Part shown: positions 9,255 through 17,244 of the stretch, in pieces | How positions within the stretch are numbered: position 1 is the stretch's first letter | Layout: each line of letters opens with the position of its first letter | Assembly (NCBI GenBank): GCA_009787835.1 | Contig: WQSN01000004.1 | Location: forward strand, 1 to 64,000 | Origin: Treponema sp. | GTDB lineage: Bacteria > Spirochaetota > Spirochaetia > Treponematales > Breznakiellaceae | Reading direction: 5' to 3' | DNA: 64,000 nucleotides | Position numbers and translations under genes: made by a program | Notes under the pieces: model-generated | What the model was told of the DNA's origin: nothing | The model's input: only the letters and a program-made list of their open reading frames with translations | The model's database searches: none

Positions 9255-9283
9255 ATGACATTTTTAAACGATCCGGCTATTAT
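9255..9283 (+). promoter_or_regulatory. Sigma-70-type promoter of the GH3 gene
   Basis: ATGACA (9255-9260) and TATTAT (9278-9283), each 5/6 to consensus, are separated by 17 bp. The predicted start near 9290 gives a leader of about 33 bases containing a strong AAGGAAGGTG ribosome site before the ATG at 9323. Confidence 0.6.
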
Positions 9284-9322
9284 CCTTATTACTATAACAT
9301 TCATTATAAGGAAGGTGAAAAT

Positions 9323-11767
9323 ATGACAGCGAAAGAAATCGTATCTGCGATGACTCTGGAAGAAAAAGCGTCTTTATGTTCCGGCAGGGATTTATGGATG
9401 CTCAAAAGCATTGAGCGTTTGGGCCTGTCTCCTGTAATGGTGGCGGACGGTCCTCACGGTCTGCGTAAACAGATCGGCAAAAGAGACCATTTAGGCGCGT
9501 TTGAAAGCGTTCCCTCTACATGTTTTCCAACAGCCGCGACAACTGCGTGCAGTTTTGACAGGGATCTGCTGTTCAGTATCGGACAGGCAATGGGAGAAGA
9601 ATGTTTACAGGAAAAAGTAGCTGTCATACTGGGTCCCGGAATAAATATTAAACGCAGCCCTTTATGCGGCAGAAACTTTGAATATTTCAGCGAAGATCCG
9701 TATATATCAGGGGAGATGTCAGCCGCGCTGATCAATGGGGTGCAAAGCAAAGGTATTGGCACTTCTTTAAAACATTACGCGGTAAACAACCAGGAAAAAG
9801 CGCGTTTTGTCTGTAATTCAGTTGTAGATGAACGCGCTTTACGGGAGATATACCTGGCGGGTTTTGAAAAGGCGGTAAAGCAGTCGCAGCCATGGACAGT
9901 AATGGGTTCGTATAATCCAATTAATGGCGTATATGGATGTGAGAACAATAAACTGCTTACTGAAATTTTACGCGATGAATGGGGTTTTAAGGGAATTGTT
10001 GTTACCGACTGGGGAGCATGTAATGATCGTGTAGAAGGAATAAAAACCGGCCTTGATTTGGAAATGCCGGGCGGCGACGGCATCAATGACGCGAAAATTG
10101 TCGAAGCTGTGAATAACGGCTCTCTTGATATAAAAGATTTGGATAAAACAGTTCTTCGCCTGGTCACATTAATTCTGACAGCGCAGGAGAACGGGAAAAA
10201 CAATTACCAGTTTGATAAATCAGCTCATCACGCGCTGGCGCGCAAAGCGGCATCGGAATCCGCAGTGTTGTTAAAAAATGATGATAATTTATTACCTGTC
10301 AAGGAAGGACAGAGCATAGCGCTAATGGGCGGCATGGCGAAAACACCCCGCTATCAGGGAGCGGGCAGCAGCAGGATAAACCCGGTTCAGCTTGATAATG
10401 TCCATGACGCGTTGTCAGCCGCCGGAATATCATTTGATTACGCGCAGGGTTATTCCGGCTGTGAACCGGATCAGGCGCTGATTGAAGAAGCTGTAAAAGC
10501 CGCGATAGGCAAAGATAAAGTAATCATAATAGCTGGTATGCCCGATGAATATGAAAGCGAAGGTTTTGACCGCACATCGCTTGATATGCCTCCTTCCCAC
10601 AATCAATTGATTGAAGCTGTCGCAAAAGTTAATCCAAATGTAATAGTCGTTTTACAGCTTGGCGCGCCTGTGGTTTTACCATGGGCTGACAAGGTAAAAT
10701 CAATCCTTTCAGCATATCTTGGCGGACAGGCGGGAGGCAGCGCGATAACAGATTTACTTTTAGGAAAAATATCGCCAGGCGGAAAACTCGCCGAAACATG
10801 GCCGCTTTCATTACAGGATATCCCCTGCCATCACTACTTCCCGGGAAAATCAAGAAGCGCTGAATACAGAGAGAGTATCTTTGTAGGATACCGCTATTAT
10901 GATCACGGCAGCAAAGAAGCCGCCTATCCGTTTGGTCACGGGCTTTCCTATACCAGTTTTGAATACAGCGATCTTAATGCTAACAGTTCTTCTTTTAAAC
11001 AGGGCGACACATTGAAAATCAGTTTTACCATAAAGAACACTGGAAAAGTTTCGGGAGCTGAAACGGCTCAAGTGTATGTCGCGCCTGAAAAATCATCAAT
11101 CATGCGCGCGCTAAAGGAATTAAAGGGATTTGATAAAGTATTTCTGCGAAGCGGCGAAAGTAAAACAATAACAATTACCCTGGATACGCGTTCCTTCGCC
11201 TATTATAACGCGCCGAAAAAAACATGGGCGCTGGAAGACGGCAGTTATGAAATTTTAGTCGGCGCTTCAAGCCGCGACATAAAACTTAAAGGCAAAGTTC
11301 AGGTAAAAGGAGACGGATTAGAATCGCTGTTGCAGGATCAAAAAAACAAATCTCCTGAATATTTTAATCTGCCTGTAAAAGAATTTATTATAAGCGATAG
11401 TTCATTTGAAGCGTTATACGGTCAAAAACTTCCGCCACAGGAACGTCCTGACGGGTTTTATGATCTTAACAGTACGCTGGCGGAAATAAAGGAAACAGAA
11501 CCCGGTAAAAAACTGACTTGCGCCATATCGCAGCAAATGACAAAAATCTTCGGTGATGACAGAAAAAACAGTTTCCGCCTGATGATGGAATGTATGATGG
11601 AGGATTTGCCTCTGCGAAGCCTTGGCATGATGAGCGGCGGCTTGTTTAACCGTTCTGTAGCTGAAGGTCTTGTGGATATTCTAAACGGTAAACCTTATAC
11701 TGGCGGCGATGCTTGTAGTATCAATCCGGAACTGGCTAAATTATTAAATTCCAGTGACCCATCTTAA
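9323..11767 (+). CDS. Glycoside hydrolase family 3 beta-glycosidase (beta-glucosidase-like)
   Basis: It hydrolyses terminal beta-linked sugars by a retaining mechanism. The GH3 N-terminal barrel holds LKHYAVNNQE (substrate-binding Lys150/His151) and VVTDWGA, whose Asp229 is the nucleophile. The (alpha/beta) sandwich covers roughly 305-530. A fibronectin type III-like domain spans about 575-665 (GAETAQVYV ... LKGFDKV). A C-terminal extension of about 145 residues is not assigned. No signal peptide is visible, so it should act in the cytoplasm on imported oligosaccharides. The exact sugar specificity is unknown. Its last codons overlap the next open frame. Confidence 0.93.
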   Translation: MTAKEIVSAMTLEEKASLCSGRDLWMLKSIERLGLSPVMVADGPHGLRKQIGKRDHLGAFESVPSTCFPTAATTACSFDRDLLFSIGQAMGEECLQEKVAVILGPGINIKRSPLCGRNFEYFSEDPYISGEMSAALINGVQSKGIGTSLKHYAVNNQEKARFVCNSVVDERALREIYLAGFEKAVKQSQPWTVMGSYNPINGVYGCENNKLLTEILRDEWGFKGIVVTDWGACNDRVEGIKTGLDLEMPGGDGINDAKIVEAVNNGSLDIKDLDKTVLRLVTLILTAQENGKNNYQFDKSAHHALARKAASESAVLLKNDDNLLPVKEGQSIALMGGMAKTPRYQGAGSSRINPVQLDNVHDALSAAGISFDYAQGYSGCEPDQALIEEAVKAAIGKDKVIIIAGMPDEYESEGFDRTSLDMPPSHNQLIEAVAKVNPNVIVVLQLGAPVVLPWADKVKSILSAYLGGQAGGSAITDLLLGKISPGGKLAETWPLSLQDIPCHHYFPGKSRSAEYRESIFVGYRYYDHGSKEAAYPFGHGLSYTSFEYSDLNANSSSFKQGDTLKISFTIKNTGKVSGAETAQVYVAPEKSSIMRALKELKGFDKVFLRSGESKTITITLDTRSFAYYNAPKKTWALEDGSYEILVGASSRDIKLKGKVQVKGDGLESLLQDQKNKSPEYFNLPVKEFIISDSSFEALYGQKLPPQERPDGFYDLNSTLAEIKETEPGKKLTCAISQQMTKIFGDDRKNSFRLMMECMMEDLPLRSLGMMSGGLFNRSVAEGLVDILNGKPYTGGDACSINPELAKLLNSSDPS

Positions 11768-12215
11768 TGAAATGACAGGGGAAAAATTACCGTCTGAAGG
11801 CTGCGAAAATACGGCTTCCACGGCTGCCGCGCTCACACGGAACGAGTCTAATTTGGATCAGCATTATGGACAGGAAGAAATTGATTATTCATATTACAAT
11901 GATTTTGATCGCAGGTTTGATGAAGATTTCCGCGATCTTTTTACAGAGTGCCTGAAAAAAGATTCAAATTTCGGCCGTGAACTTTGGTCAAGCCTTGCCA
12001 ATGTCAGCTGGTATCATAAGGATGATCCTGAAGAAACAGCATGCAGACGTTCTTTCCGCGGCGCTGGTACGTTAATCGCCATTATGGAAGGCAAAGATAT
12101 TTATACAAAATGGTACTGCTCAGGTCCCTATGAAACTGTAAGCGGTTATATTTCCAGCGCGATGGCATCCAAAGGCTGGCGCTGCGAACCGGATGGTTAC
12201 AGATCTGATAAATGA
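11754..12215 (+). CDS. Conserved-looking small protein of unknown function
   Basis: I do not recognise this 153-residue protein. It is acidic in the N-terminal half and rich in aromatic residues in the middle (YSYYNDFDRRFDEDF), with a C-terminal segment containing GAGTLIAIMEGKD and YISSAMASKGWR. There is no signal peptide or membrane helix. GTG at 11754 lies inside the GH3 gene (14-bp overlap); the in-frame ATG at 11772 would avoid the overlap. Neither has a convincing ribosome site, so translation may be coupled to the GH3 stop. It lies between the glycosidase and the Sel1-repeat gene on the same strand. Confidence 0.6.
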   Translation: MTHLNEMTGEKLPSEGCENTASTAAALTRNESNLDQHYGQEEIDYSYYNDFDRRFDEDFRDLFTECLKKDSNFGRELWSSLANVSWYHKDDPEETACRRSFRGAGTLIAIMEGKDIYTKWYCSGPYETVSGYISSAMASKGWRCEPDGYRSDK

Positions 12216-12278
12216 TACCTGTAACAGACATAACTTTCAATTTAATATAAAAGAGCTGTGAAGAATCAGGAGTAAAAC

Positions 12279-14582
12279 ATGAGTTATGAAGAAATTGTTG
12301 AGCCTGCGTCCCAGGTAGCGGAAGGCGACCGTTATTACAACGGCGAAGGAGTTGAAAAAGATTTAGCCCAGGCTGCGAAATGGTATGAAAAAGCCGCGAA
12401 CCAGGGTTTCGCGTTAGGACAATATTATCTTGGATATTGCTACTATACAGGCGAAGGCGTTGAACAGGATTTTACTCAGGCAGCTCAGTGGTATATAAAA
12501 GCGGCGGAACAAGGCAATGCCAAAGCGCAGCAAAAGCTGTCAGTGTGTTATTTTTCAGGCGAAGGCGTCGCGCAGGATTTTTCAAAAGCTTATGACTGGT
12601 GTAAAAAATCCGCTGAACAGGGCAGAGCTTATGCGCAATATATGCTGGGTGTATTTTATTTCAATGGATACGGCACAGATCAGGATCTGAAACAGGCGGC
12701 GCTCATGTATACAAAAGCGGCGGAACAGGGCGACATTGACGCGCAATACAGCCTTGGAGACTGTTATCTGGACGGAGATGGCGTAGAAGAGGATCATGAG
12801 AAGGCCGTATTTTGGTATGCGAAAGCAGCGGAACAAGATCACCCGCAAGCGCAGTTTAAACTTGCATACCGTTATCTGAAAGGAGACGGCATTGAATGTG
12901 ATACTGAAAAAGCAATTTATTGGTACGGTAAATCCGCCGAACAGGGTTTTGATCGCGCGCAATTCAGCCTTGGTATATGCTACGGCAATGGAGAGGGTAC
13001 GGATCAGGATTTTGAAAAGGCGCGTTACTGGTTCACAAAAGCGGCGGAACAGGGACATGCGGACTCCTGCGTTGAGCTTGCGCAAATCTATTTTAAGGGT
13101 GAAGGCGCGGAATATGATTTTGGAAAAGGCTTACACTGGTTCAGGGAAGCCGCGAAAGCAGGAGAGCCTAAACTGATGCTGCACTTCGGACAATGGCTGC
13201 TTGACAGGGATAATTGTACGCCTGATGAAAAAGACGAAGGGCTGAAATGGATTGATAAAGCAGCGGACGCGGATGAACATGATGAAGATGAGATAATCTG
13301 GCAGGCAAGATGGATTCTTGCTGAAATATACGAATACGGCTTGTATAAAATTGATAAGGATTTACTAAAGGCAATATCTTTTTATGAACTGCTGGTTGAA
13401 AACGGCGACAATACCGCGGCCGTTTACGCACAGCTGTTAAGCAAGGGAAAAGAAGATCCTGTCTGTTCCCGCGGATGGAGTACAAAACACCTCGTTTCTA
13501 AAATTCTGTCTGAGGATTTCCCTGAATTCGACGCACAGGGCGCGTTATATGAAAGGAAGCCTGATTATTCAGACATGGAATTCACCGGTGAGCAAAAGGA
13601 TGAATGCCTGCCTGTCGCGGAAAAAATACTACAGTTTTCCGATCTGGTTAAACGGGAAAGCGTTCTGGCGTTAGCTGAAAAAGCAGAGAGCGAAGATGAC
13701 GTTTATTTTAAAACAGCGCTGAAAATGGCGTCAGGCGGCATACGCGCGGATCTGTTTGACGAGGTAATAAAGGTCCTTTATGTAAAGGAAAAACCAGCCG
13801 GCGCGGCTTTGCTCAAGCGGTTTATAATACACAGGGGAATCTATCTGATAATCAGAGGCGATTTTACAACGCAAAAATTAAGGGTGCTGCTTGCATCGTG
13901 TTACCTTCCGCGTCTTTTGCTGCCCGGCGCAGAAAAAAGCGGATACAAAATGACATTTAACTATTTATTTACACACAGGGAAATACCCAAACTGTATTTT
14001 GAAACATTGAATGATTTTTACGCAAAGGTTCTACCCGATCCGGACATGATGCAAAGATTTTTATTTTTTGCGTATAACAGATCAAAATACATCGCCGAGG
14101 AAAATCCTGACATTGAACCTGCGTTCGATGCGGAAAATTTTGAAATGTATATGTACGGGGACGCGGGAAGACAGGTGCTTGTTATTACAATGCCCAAATG
14201 CGGCACACCGCCTGACAGTTATCAAATTGCAATCCCCGCAGCGCGGCAAAAAGCAGGATACTTTACATGCGAATTATCAGTCGATCCTTTTAATAACGAA
14301 CCTTGTTTCATATTCGGCGAGTGGAACGCTGAAAAGAAACATTCAAATTACGGGAAAATCGATATAAACGGCGAATCCTGTTTTGCGAAAATGGCGGTGG
14401 ATATCGCGTACGGGAAACCGCTGAAAGAACCGCCAATTGATCGCGGTAACATGGAATTTGATACTCCCGATCTGGAACTGTACTGTGAAAAATGCGGAAC
14501 CACCAACTTTTTCTATGATGATAACGAGCCGCCCTATCTCTGCGACAGCTGCGGCGCGGAATTAATAAAAGACGCGGATTAG
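12279..14582 (+). CDS. Sel1-repeat protein with C-terminal zinc ribbon
   Basis: Residues 1 to about 330 are roughly nine 36-residue Sel1/TPR-like repeats of the form A..WY.KAAEQG.A.AQ..LG..Y..GEGV..D, a solenoid used for protein-protein contacts. The central 380-600 region is helical and unassigned. The last 35 residues hold a CxxC...CxxC zinc ribbon (LYCEKCGTTNFF...YLCDSCGAELI). No signal peptide is seen, so it is probably cytoplasmic, unlike many Sel1 virulence factors. A good AGGAG ribosome site precedes the ATG. The biological role cannot be read from sequence; a scaffold or regulatory adaptor is likely. Confidence 0.85.
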   Translation: MSYEEIVEPASQVAEGDRYYNGEGVEKDLAQAAKWYEKAANQGFALGQYYLGYCYYTGEGVEQDFTQAAQWYIKAAEQGNAKAQQKLSVCYFSGEGVAQDFSKAYDWCKKSAEQGRAYAQYMLGVFYFNGYGTDQDLKQAALMYTKAAEQGDIDAQYSLGDCYLDGDGVEEDHEKAVFWYAKAAEQDHPQAQFKLAYRYLKGDGIECDTEKAIYWYGKSAEQGFDRAQFSLGICYGNGEGTDQDFEKARYWFTKAAEQGHADSCVELAQIYFKGEGAEYDFGKGLHWFREAAKAGEPKLMLHFGQWLLDRDNCTPDEKDEGLKWIDKAADADEHDEDEIIWQARWILAEIYEYGLYKIDKDLLKAISFYELLVENGDNTAAVYAQLLSKGKEDPVCSRGWSTKHLVSKILSEDFPEFDAQGALYERKPDYSDMEFTGEQKDECLPVAEKILQFSDLVKRESVLALAEKAESEDDVYFKTALKMASGGIRADLFDEVIKVLYVKEKPAGAALLKRFIIHRGIYLIIRGDFTTQKLRVLLASCYLPRLLLPGAEKSGYKMTFNYLFTHREIPKLYFETLNDFYAKVLPDPDMMQRFLFFAYNRSKYIAEENPDIEPAFDAENFEMYMYGDAGRQVLVITMPKCGTPPDSYQIAIPAARQKAGYFTCELSVDPFNNEPCFIFGEWNAEKKHSNYGKIDINGESCFAKMAVDIAYGKPLKEPPIDRGNMEFDTPDLELYCEKCGTTNFFYDDNEPPYLCDSCGAELIKDAD

Positions 14583-14748
14583 TTTAATGTCAGCGGCGTT
14601 AATTGTGTAATAATCACTTTCACTTCCCATGCGAAACCGCTCCTGCGAATCATTATGAAATTAATATTAACATTAATAGTTTAAATTTTACACAGGAAAA
14701 AATATATCCATATAAAAATATGTTAAACATGAACTTAAACGCGTCCTG

Positions 14749-14777
14749 TTGACAAATCTGAAGTAAACCTGTTAAAT
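14749..14777 (+). promoter_or_regulatory. Promoter placed for a leaderless transcript
   Basis: TTGACA (14749-14754, perfect) and TTAAAT (14772-14777) are separated by 17 bp. Only seven bases lie between the -10 box and the ATG at 14785, and no Shine-Dalgarno sequence is present. The mRNA would begin at or next to the start codon. The rest of the 202-bp gap after the Sel1 gene shows nothing recognisable. Confidence 0.5.
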
Positions 14778-14784
14778 TTGTTTA

Positions 14785-15846
14785 ATGCCTGATACCGTTT
14801 TTTTAAACCGCATGGAAGCAGATGATTTTTCAGATAACGCGGTTCTAGATATTTCAAACGGCGGAAAAATTCTGATAATAAGCGATCTTCACATGGGGAC
14901 AGGTTTACGCGATGATCTTAACCACAATGGAGAAATGCTAATCTGCCTGCTCGAAGAGTATTACCTAAAGAACGGATGGTATTTAATTTTAAACGGCGAT
15001 ATTGAAGAGCTTCATAAATATTCACTCGATCAGATTACTGAAAAATGGGCAGGGCTTTACAGGGTATTCAATCTTTTCGCGAAAGAAAACCGTCTGTATA
15101 AACTGGCGGGAAACCATGATGAAAAACTTCTTTTAAAACGGTACTATCCCTATCCATTGCACAATGTTATGAAAATTGAAACAGGGATTGTTCCTGCCTT
15201 TGTATACCACGGCCATCAGTTATCAGGAATCTATGTAAAATTTAATAAAATAATGGGAACAGGGATTCGTTATTTATTAAAACCTTTTGGAATAAAAAAC
15301 ATATCAGCCGCCAGAAGCCCCAACAAACGTTTCCATATCGAAAAGAAGGCTTACGCATTTTCCATAAAACACAACTGCCTCTCAATAATAGGCCATACCC
15401 ACCGGCCATTATTTGAATCGCTGGGGCGTTTTGACTATATTAAATTCGAGATAGAGCGTCTTTGCCGCGACTATCCCGCGTCCCTGGGAGCCGAGCGCAG
15501 CCGTATAGAAAACGAAGTAACATCACTGCGAATGGAACTCGGTAAGCTCAAGCGAAAGGAACGCCGTGATGTGCTTCGCCAAAGCCTGTACGGCGATGAG
15601 CTTCCTGTCCCCTGCCTTTTTAACTCAGGATGCGCCATAGGCAAAAAAGGACTGACAGCGATAGAAATAACTAATAAAGATATAGCTCTTGTTTACTGGT
15701 ACACAGAAGGAAAAAGCAAAAAATTTATTAAACGCGGCGGCTACGATATAACCGGTATCCCCGGAAAACCATATTACAGAGCAGTGTTAAACCATAATAA
15801 ACTGGATTATATTTCCGCTAAAATAAAACTTCTGGGGAATCAATGA
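14785..15846 (+). CDS. Calcineurin-like metallophosphoesterase
   Basis: The 353-residue protein carries the full set of dimetal phosphoesterase motifs: ISDLHMG (DxH), NGDIEE (GDxxE), AGNHDE (GNHD/E), an active-site His in VYHGHQ and GHTHRP near residue 210. It is a soluble hydrolase of phosphoesters; the substrate could be a nucleotide, a phosphoprotein or a lipid precursor such as in the LpxH family, but nothing here is specific enough to choose. A helical insertion rich in Lys/Arg/Glu lies between the last histidine motif and the C-terminal strands. The gene ends at a long hairpin and converges with a lipoprotein gene. Confidence 0.85.
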   Translation: MPDTVFLNRMEADDFSDNAVLDISNGGKILIISDLHMGTGLRDDLNHNGEMLICLLEEYYLKNGWYLILNGDIEELHKYSLDQITEKWAGLYRVFNLFAKENRLYKLAGNHDEKLLLKRYYPYPLHNVMKIETGIVPAFVYHGHQLSGIYVKFNKIMGTGIRYLLKPFGIKNISAARSPNKRFHIEKKAYAFSIKHNCLSIIGHTHRPLFESLGRFDYIKFEIERLCRDYPASLGAERSRIENEVTSLRMELGKLKRKERRDVLRQSLYGDELPVPCLFNSGCAIGKKGLTAIEITNKDIALVYWYTEGKSKKFIKRGGYDITGIPGKPYYRAVLNHNKLDYISAKIKLLGNQ

Positions 15847-15849
15847 ACA

Positions 15850-15907
15850 ATAGAGGCTGTTCCAAAAACGCGAACCTGCGGTTCGAAAGTTTTGGAACAG
15901 CCTCTAT
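15850..15907. terminator. Long nested hairpin between convergent genes; possible dispersed repeat
   Basis: Perfect 18-bp arms (15850-15867 and 15890-15907, core GGCTGTTCC/GGAACAGCC) enclose a second perfect 6-bp hairpin, CGAACC-TGC-GGTTCG (15871-15885). The arms end in AAAA/TTTT and A/T-rich flanks, so it can work as a terminator on both strands for the convergent genes ending at 15846 and 15950. The symmetry and the stem within a stem are more than a simple terminator needs and resemble REP-type elements. Confidence 0.75.
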
Positions 15908-15949
15908 ATAATGAACGATTACGGCTTTATAAAAAAACGTCTGCCGGTA

Positions 15950-16537
15950 TTAAAACTGCGCTCCTTCAGAAACCGCCATATCAAAAACATTATCAAAATT
16001 TATTGTAATGTCCACATTATTCACAATTGGCTGGGATACCATCCTTTGCTTTGCTAAATTTTGGATCCGTTCAATTTCAATTTTTGCCTCTTTTTTGGTA
16101 AGCCCAACCACCGCCCAGTAGGTGTTTGATGAGTCCTTTGTCTGGCACAGAACAGTAGATCCTATAAGGGTGGACTCTGACAGCAATACAGTAATGTTTT
16201 CCTCGAAGGCAAGGGCTGCGGAAGGATCAAGAGTGCTTCCCGCCTGGTACATGCTAATCATATCACGCACCATAGTGTTCAACTGACGGGAAATCAATGT
16301 ACGTGCGCGGGCAACTGCGACAGTCTCAGATAAATTTGCTGAACCCGTCCCGGTGGTTTTCCCGATCCCGATTAATGCGCTATTGGGCGCTTTTCTGACT
16401 GCCTGTTTTACCTCTTTGGGTGCGTCTTTCGGAACGACTACCACATTTATAAAAGAGCTGCATGAAGATAAAAGAAGCGCCGTTCCAACTGCCATAAGTA
16501 AAATCAATTTAATTTTTCTGGTTTTCATAAACGCCAA
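15950..16537 (-). CDS. LPP20-like outer-membrane-type lipoprotein
   Basis: The N-terminus has a basic start (KTRKIK), a hydrophobic stretch and a lipobox ending LLLSSC, so the mature protein begins at the lipidated Cys. The following domain, with IGIGKTTGTG and ETVAVARARTLISRQL, resembles the LPP20 lipoprotein family, in which small Gly-rich strands alternate with an Ala/Arg helix. Function is unknown; LPP20-type proteins are surface or periplasmic. The start is a TTG at 16537 preceded by AAGGTGA at a good distance; the ATG three codons later is too far from that site. It converges on the hairpin at 15850-15907. Confidence 0.8.
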   Translation of the reverse strand: MAFMKTRKIKLILLMAVGTALLLSSCSSFINVVVVPKDAPKEVKQAVRKAPNSALIGIGKTTGTGSANLSETVAVARARTLISRQLNTMVRDMISMYQAGSTLDPSAALAFEENITVLLSESTLIGSTVLCQTKDSSNTYWAVVGLTKKEAKIEIERIQNLAKQRMVSQPIVNNVDITINFDNVFDMAVSEGAQF

Positions 16538-16619
16538 TATATCACCTTTTTTCCGAAATGTCGATAATAAATTAATTTTTTTTATTATTTCTGCAAAAAA
16601 ATAAGGACATGTATCCCAC

Positions 16620-16648
16620 TTGAATTATTTCACAAAATATTATATATT
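16620..16648 (+). promoter_or_regulatory. Promoter of the polyene-like biosynthesis operon
   Basis: TTGAAT (16620-16625) and TATATT (16643-16648) are 17 bp apart, giving a start near 16655. The first gene begins at 16683. AGGA is only two bases from the ATG and AAAGGG is 12 bases away, so the ribosome site is unusual. The next eleven genes to 25620 are packed with few gaps, so this promoter probably serves them all. Confidence 0.55.
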
Positions 16649-16682
16649 GCTAATAAACTAGGACAAAGGGATAATTAGGATA

Positions 16683-16946
16683 ATGGACAATTTAAAGCAG
16701 CAGATCAAGGAATTGATCGTCAGTGCTCTGGAACTTGAAGACATAAAACCGGAAGATATAGTTGATTCAGAACCCCTGTTTAAGGAAGGCTTGGGTCTTG
16801 ATTCAATTGACGCTCTGGAGCTGGGAGTAGCCATTAAAAAGAAATTTGGCGTAAAATTTTCCGCCGAGAACGCAGATAACAGGAAACATTTTGCGTCTGT
16901 AGATACATTGGCGGCGTATATCCGGAAAGAGGGAGGAATATCATGA
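16683..16946 (+). CDS. Acyl carrier protein (first of three)
   Basis: An 87-residue acidic four-helix carrier protein. GLGLDSIDALEL contains the serine (Ser41) that takes 4'-phosphopantetheine, so it tethers the growing acyl chain. It matches in position the first ACP (ApeE) of aryl polyene clusters, which also open with two ACP genes. The C-terminus (ASVDTLAAYIRKE) is the standard helix IV. The stop overlaps the next ACP start by four bases. No phosphopantetheinyl transferase is in the window, so the cell's housekeeping enzyme must load it. Confidence 0.93.
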   Translation: MDNLKQQIKELIVSALELEDIKPEDIVDSEPLFKEGLGLDSIDALELGVAIKKKFGVKFSAENADNRKHFASVDTLAAYIRKEGGIS

Positions 16947-17191
16947 CAAAAGATGATATTTTGAAAAAAATTCAGGATATATTATCAGAACAGTTTGAAA
17001 TAAACAGTAACGCTGTTATTCCATCGGCAAAATTATATGATGATTTGGAACTAGACTCAATTGACGCAGTAGACCTTTTGGTTAAAATGAAGGAATTTAT
17101 CCCCGGAAAGGTTGATCCTGAAATGTTTAAAAAGGCTCTTACCGTCCAGGATGTTGTAGAATTACTGTATCCAATGGTTCATAAGGCCTAG
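16943..17191 (+). CDS. Acyl carrier protein (second of three)
   Basis: An 82-residue carrier protein with the phosphopantetheine site DLELDSIDAVDLL (Ser39). Its helix II-III region (KMKEFIPGKVDPEMFKKALT) and TVQDVVELL end are closely shared with the third ACP at 26587, which suggests a duplication. It corresponds to the second ACP (ApeF position) of aryl polyene clusters. Translation is coupled to the first ACP through an ATGA overlap. Confidence 0.93.
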   Translation: MTKDDILKKIQDILSEQFEINSNAVIPSAKLYDDLELDSIDAVDLLVKMKEFIPGKVDPEMFKKALTVQDVVELLYPMVHKA

Positions 17192-17192
17192 T

Positions 17193-17240
17193 GTCCTGTA
17201 ATATTCAAATGACGGAACCTAAAACCGGTTAAAACAGGAC
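17193..17240 (+). promoter_or_regulatory. Inverted repeat that can mask the ribosome site of the membrane-dehydratase gene
   Basis: GTCCTGT (17193-17199) is perfectly complementary to ACAGGAC (17234-17240). The right arm contains AGGA, the only Shine-Dalgarno-like sequence before the GTG start at 17245 (five-base spacing). Pairing would hide it. A small palindrome (AACCGGTT) lies in the loop. This may lower the yield of the membrane protein relative to the ACPs; it is an inference from complementarity alone. Confidence 0.4.
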
Positions 17241-17244
17241 GCCA

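Noticed and set aside
12582..13085. Long open frame on the minus strand inside the Sel1-repeat gene
   Set aside because: It is periodic because the sense strand encodes 36-residue repeats; it has no ribosome site and no protein-family character.
14583..14748. Possible small RNA or terminator after the Sel1 gene
   Set aside because: No stable hairpin followed by a T run is visible; the AT-rich ATTAAT repeats are too weak to support a call.
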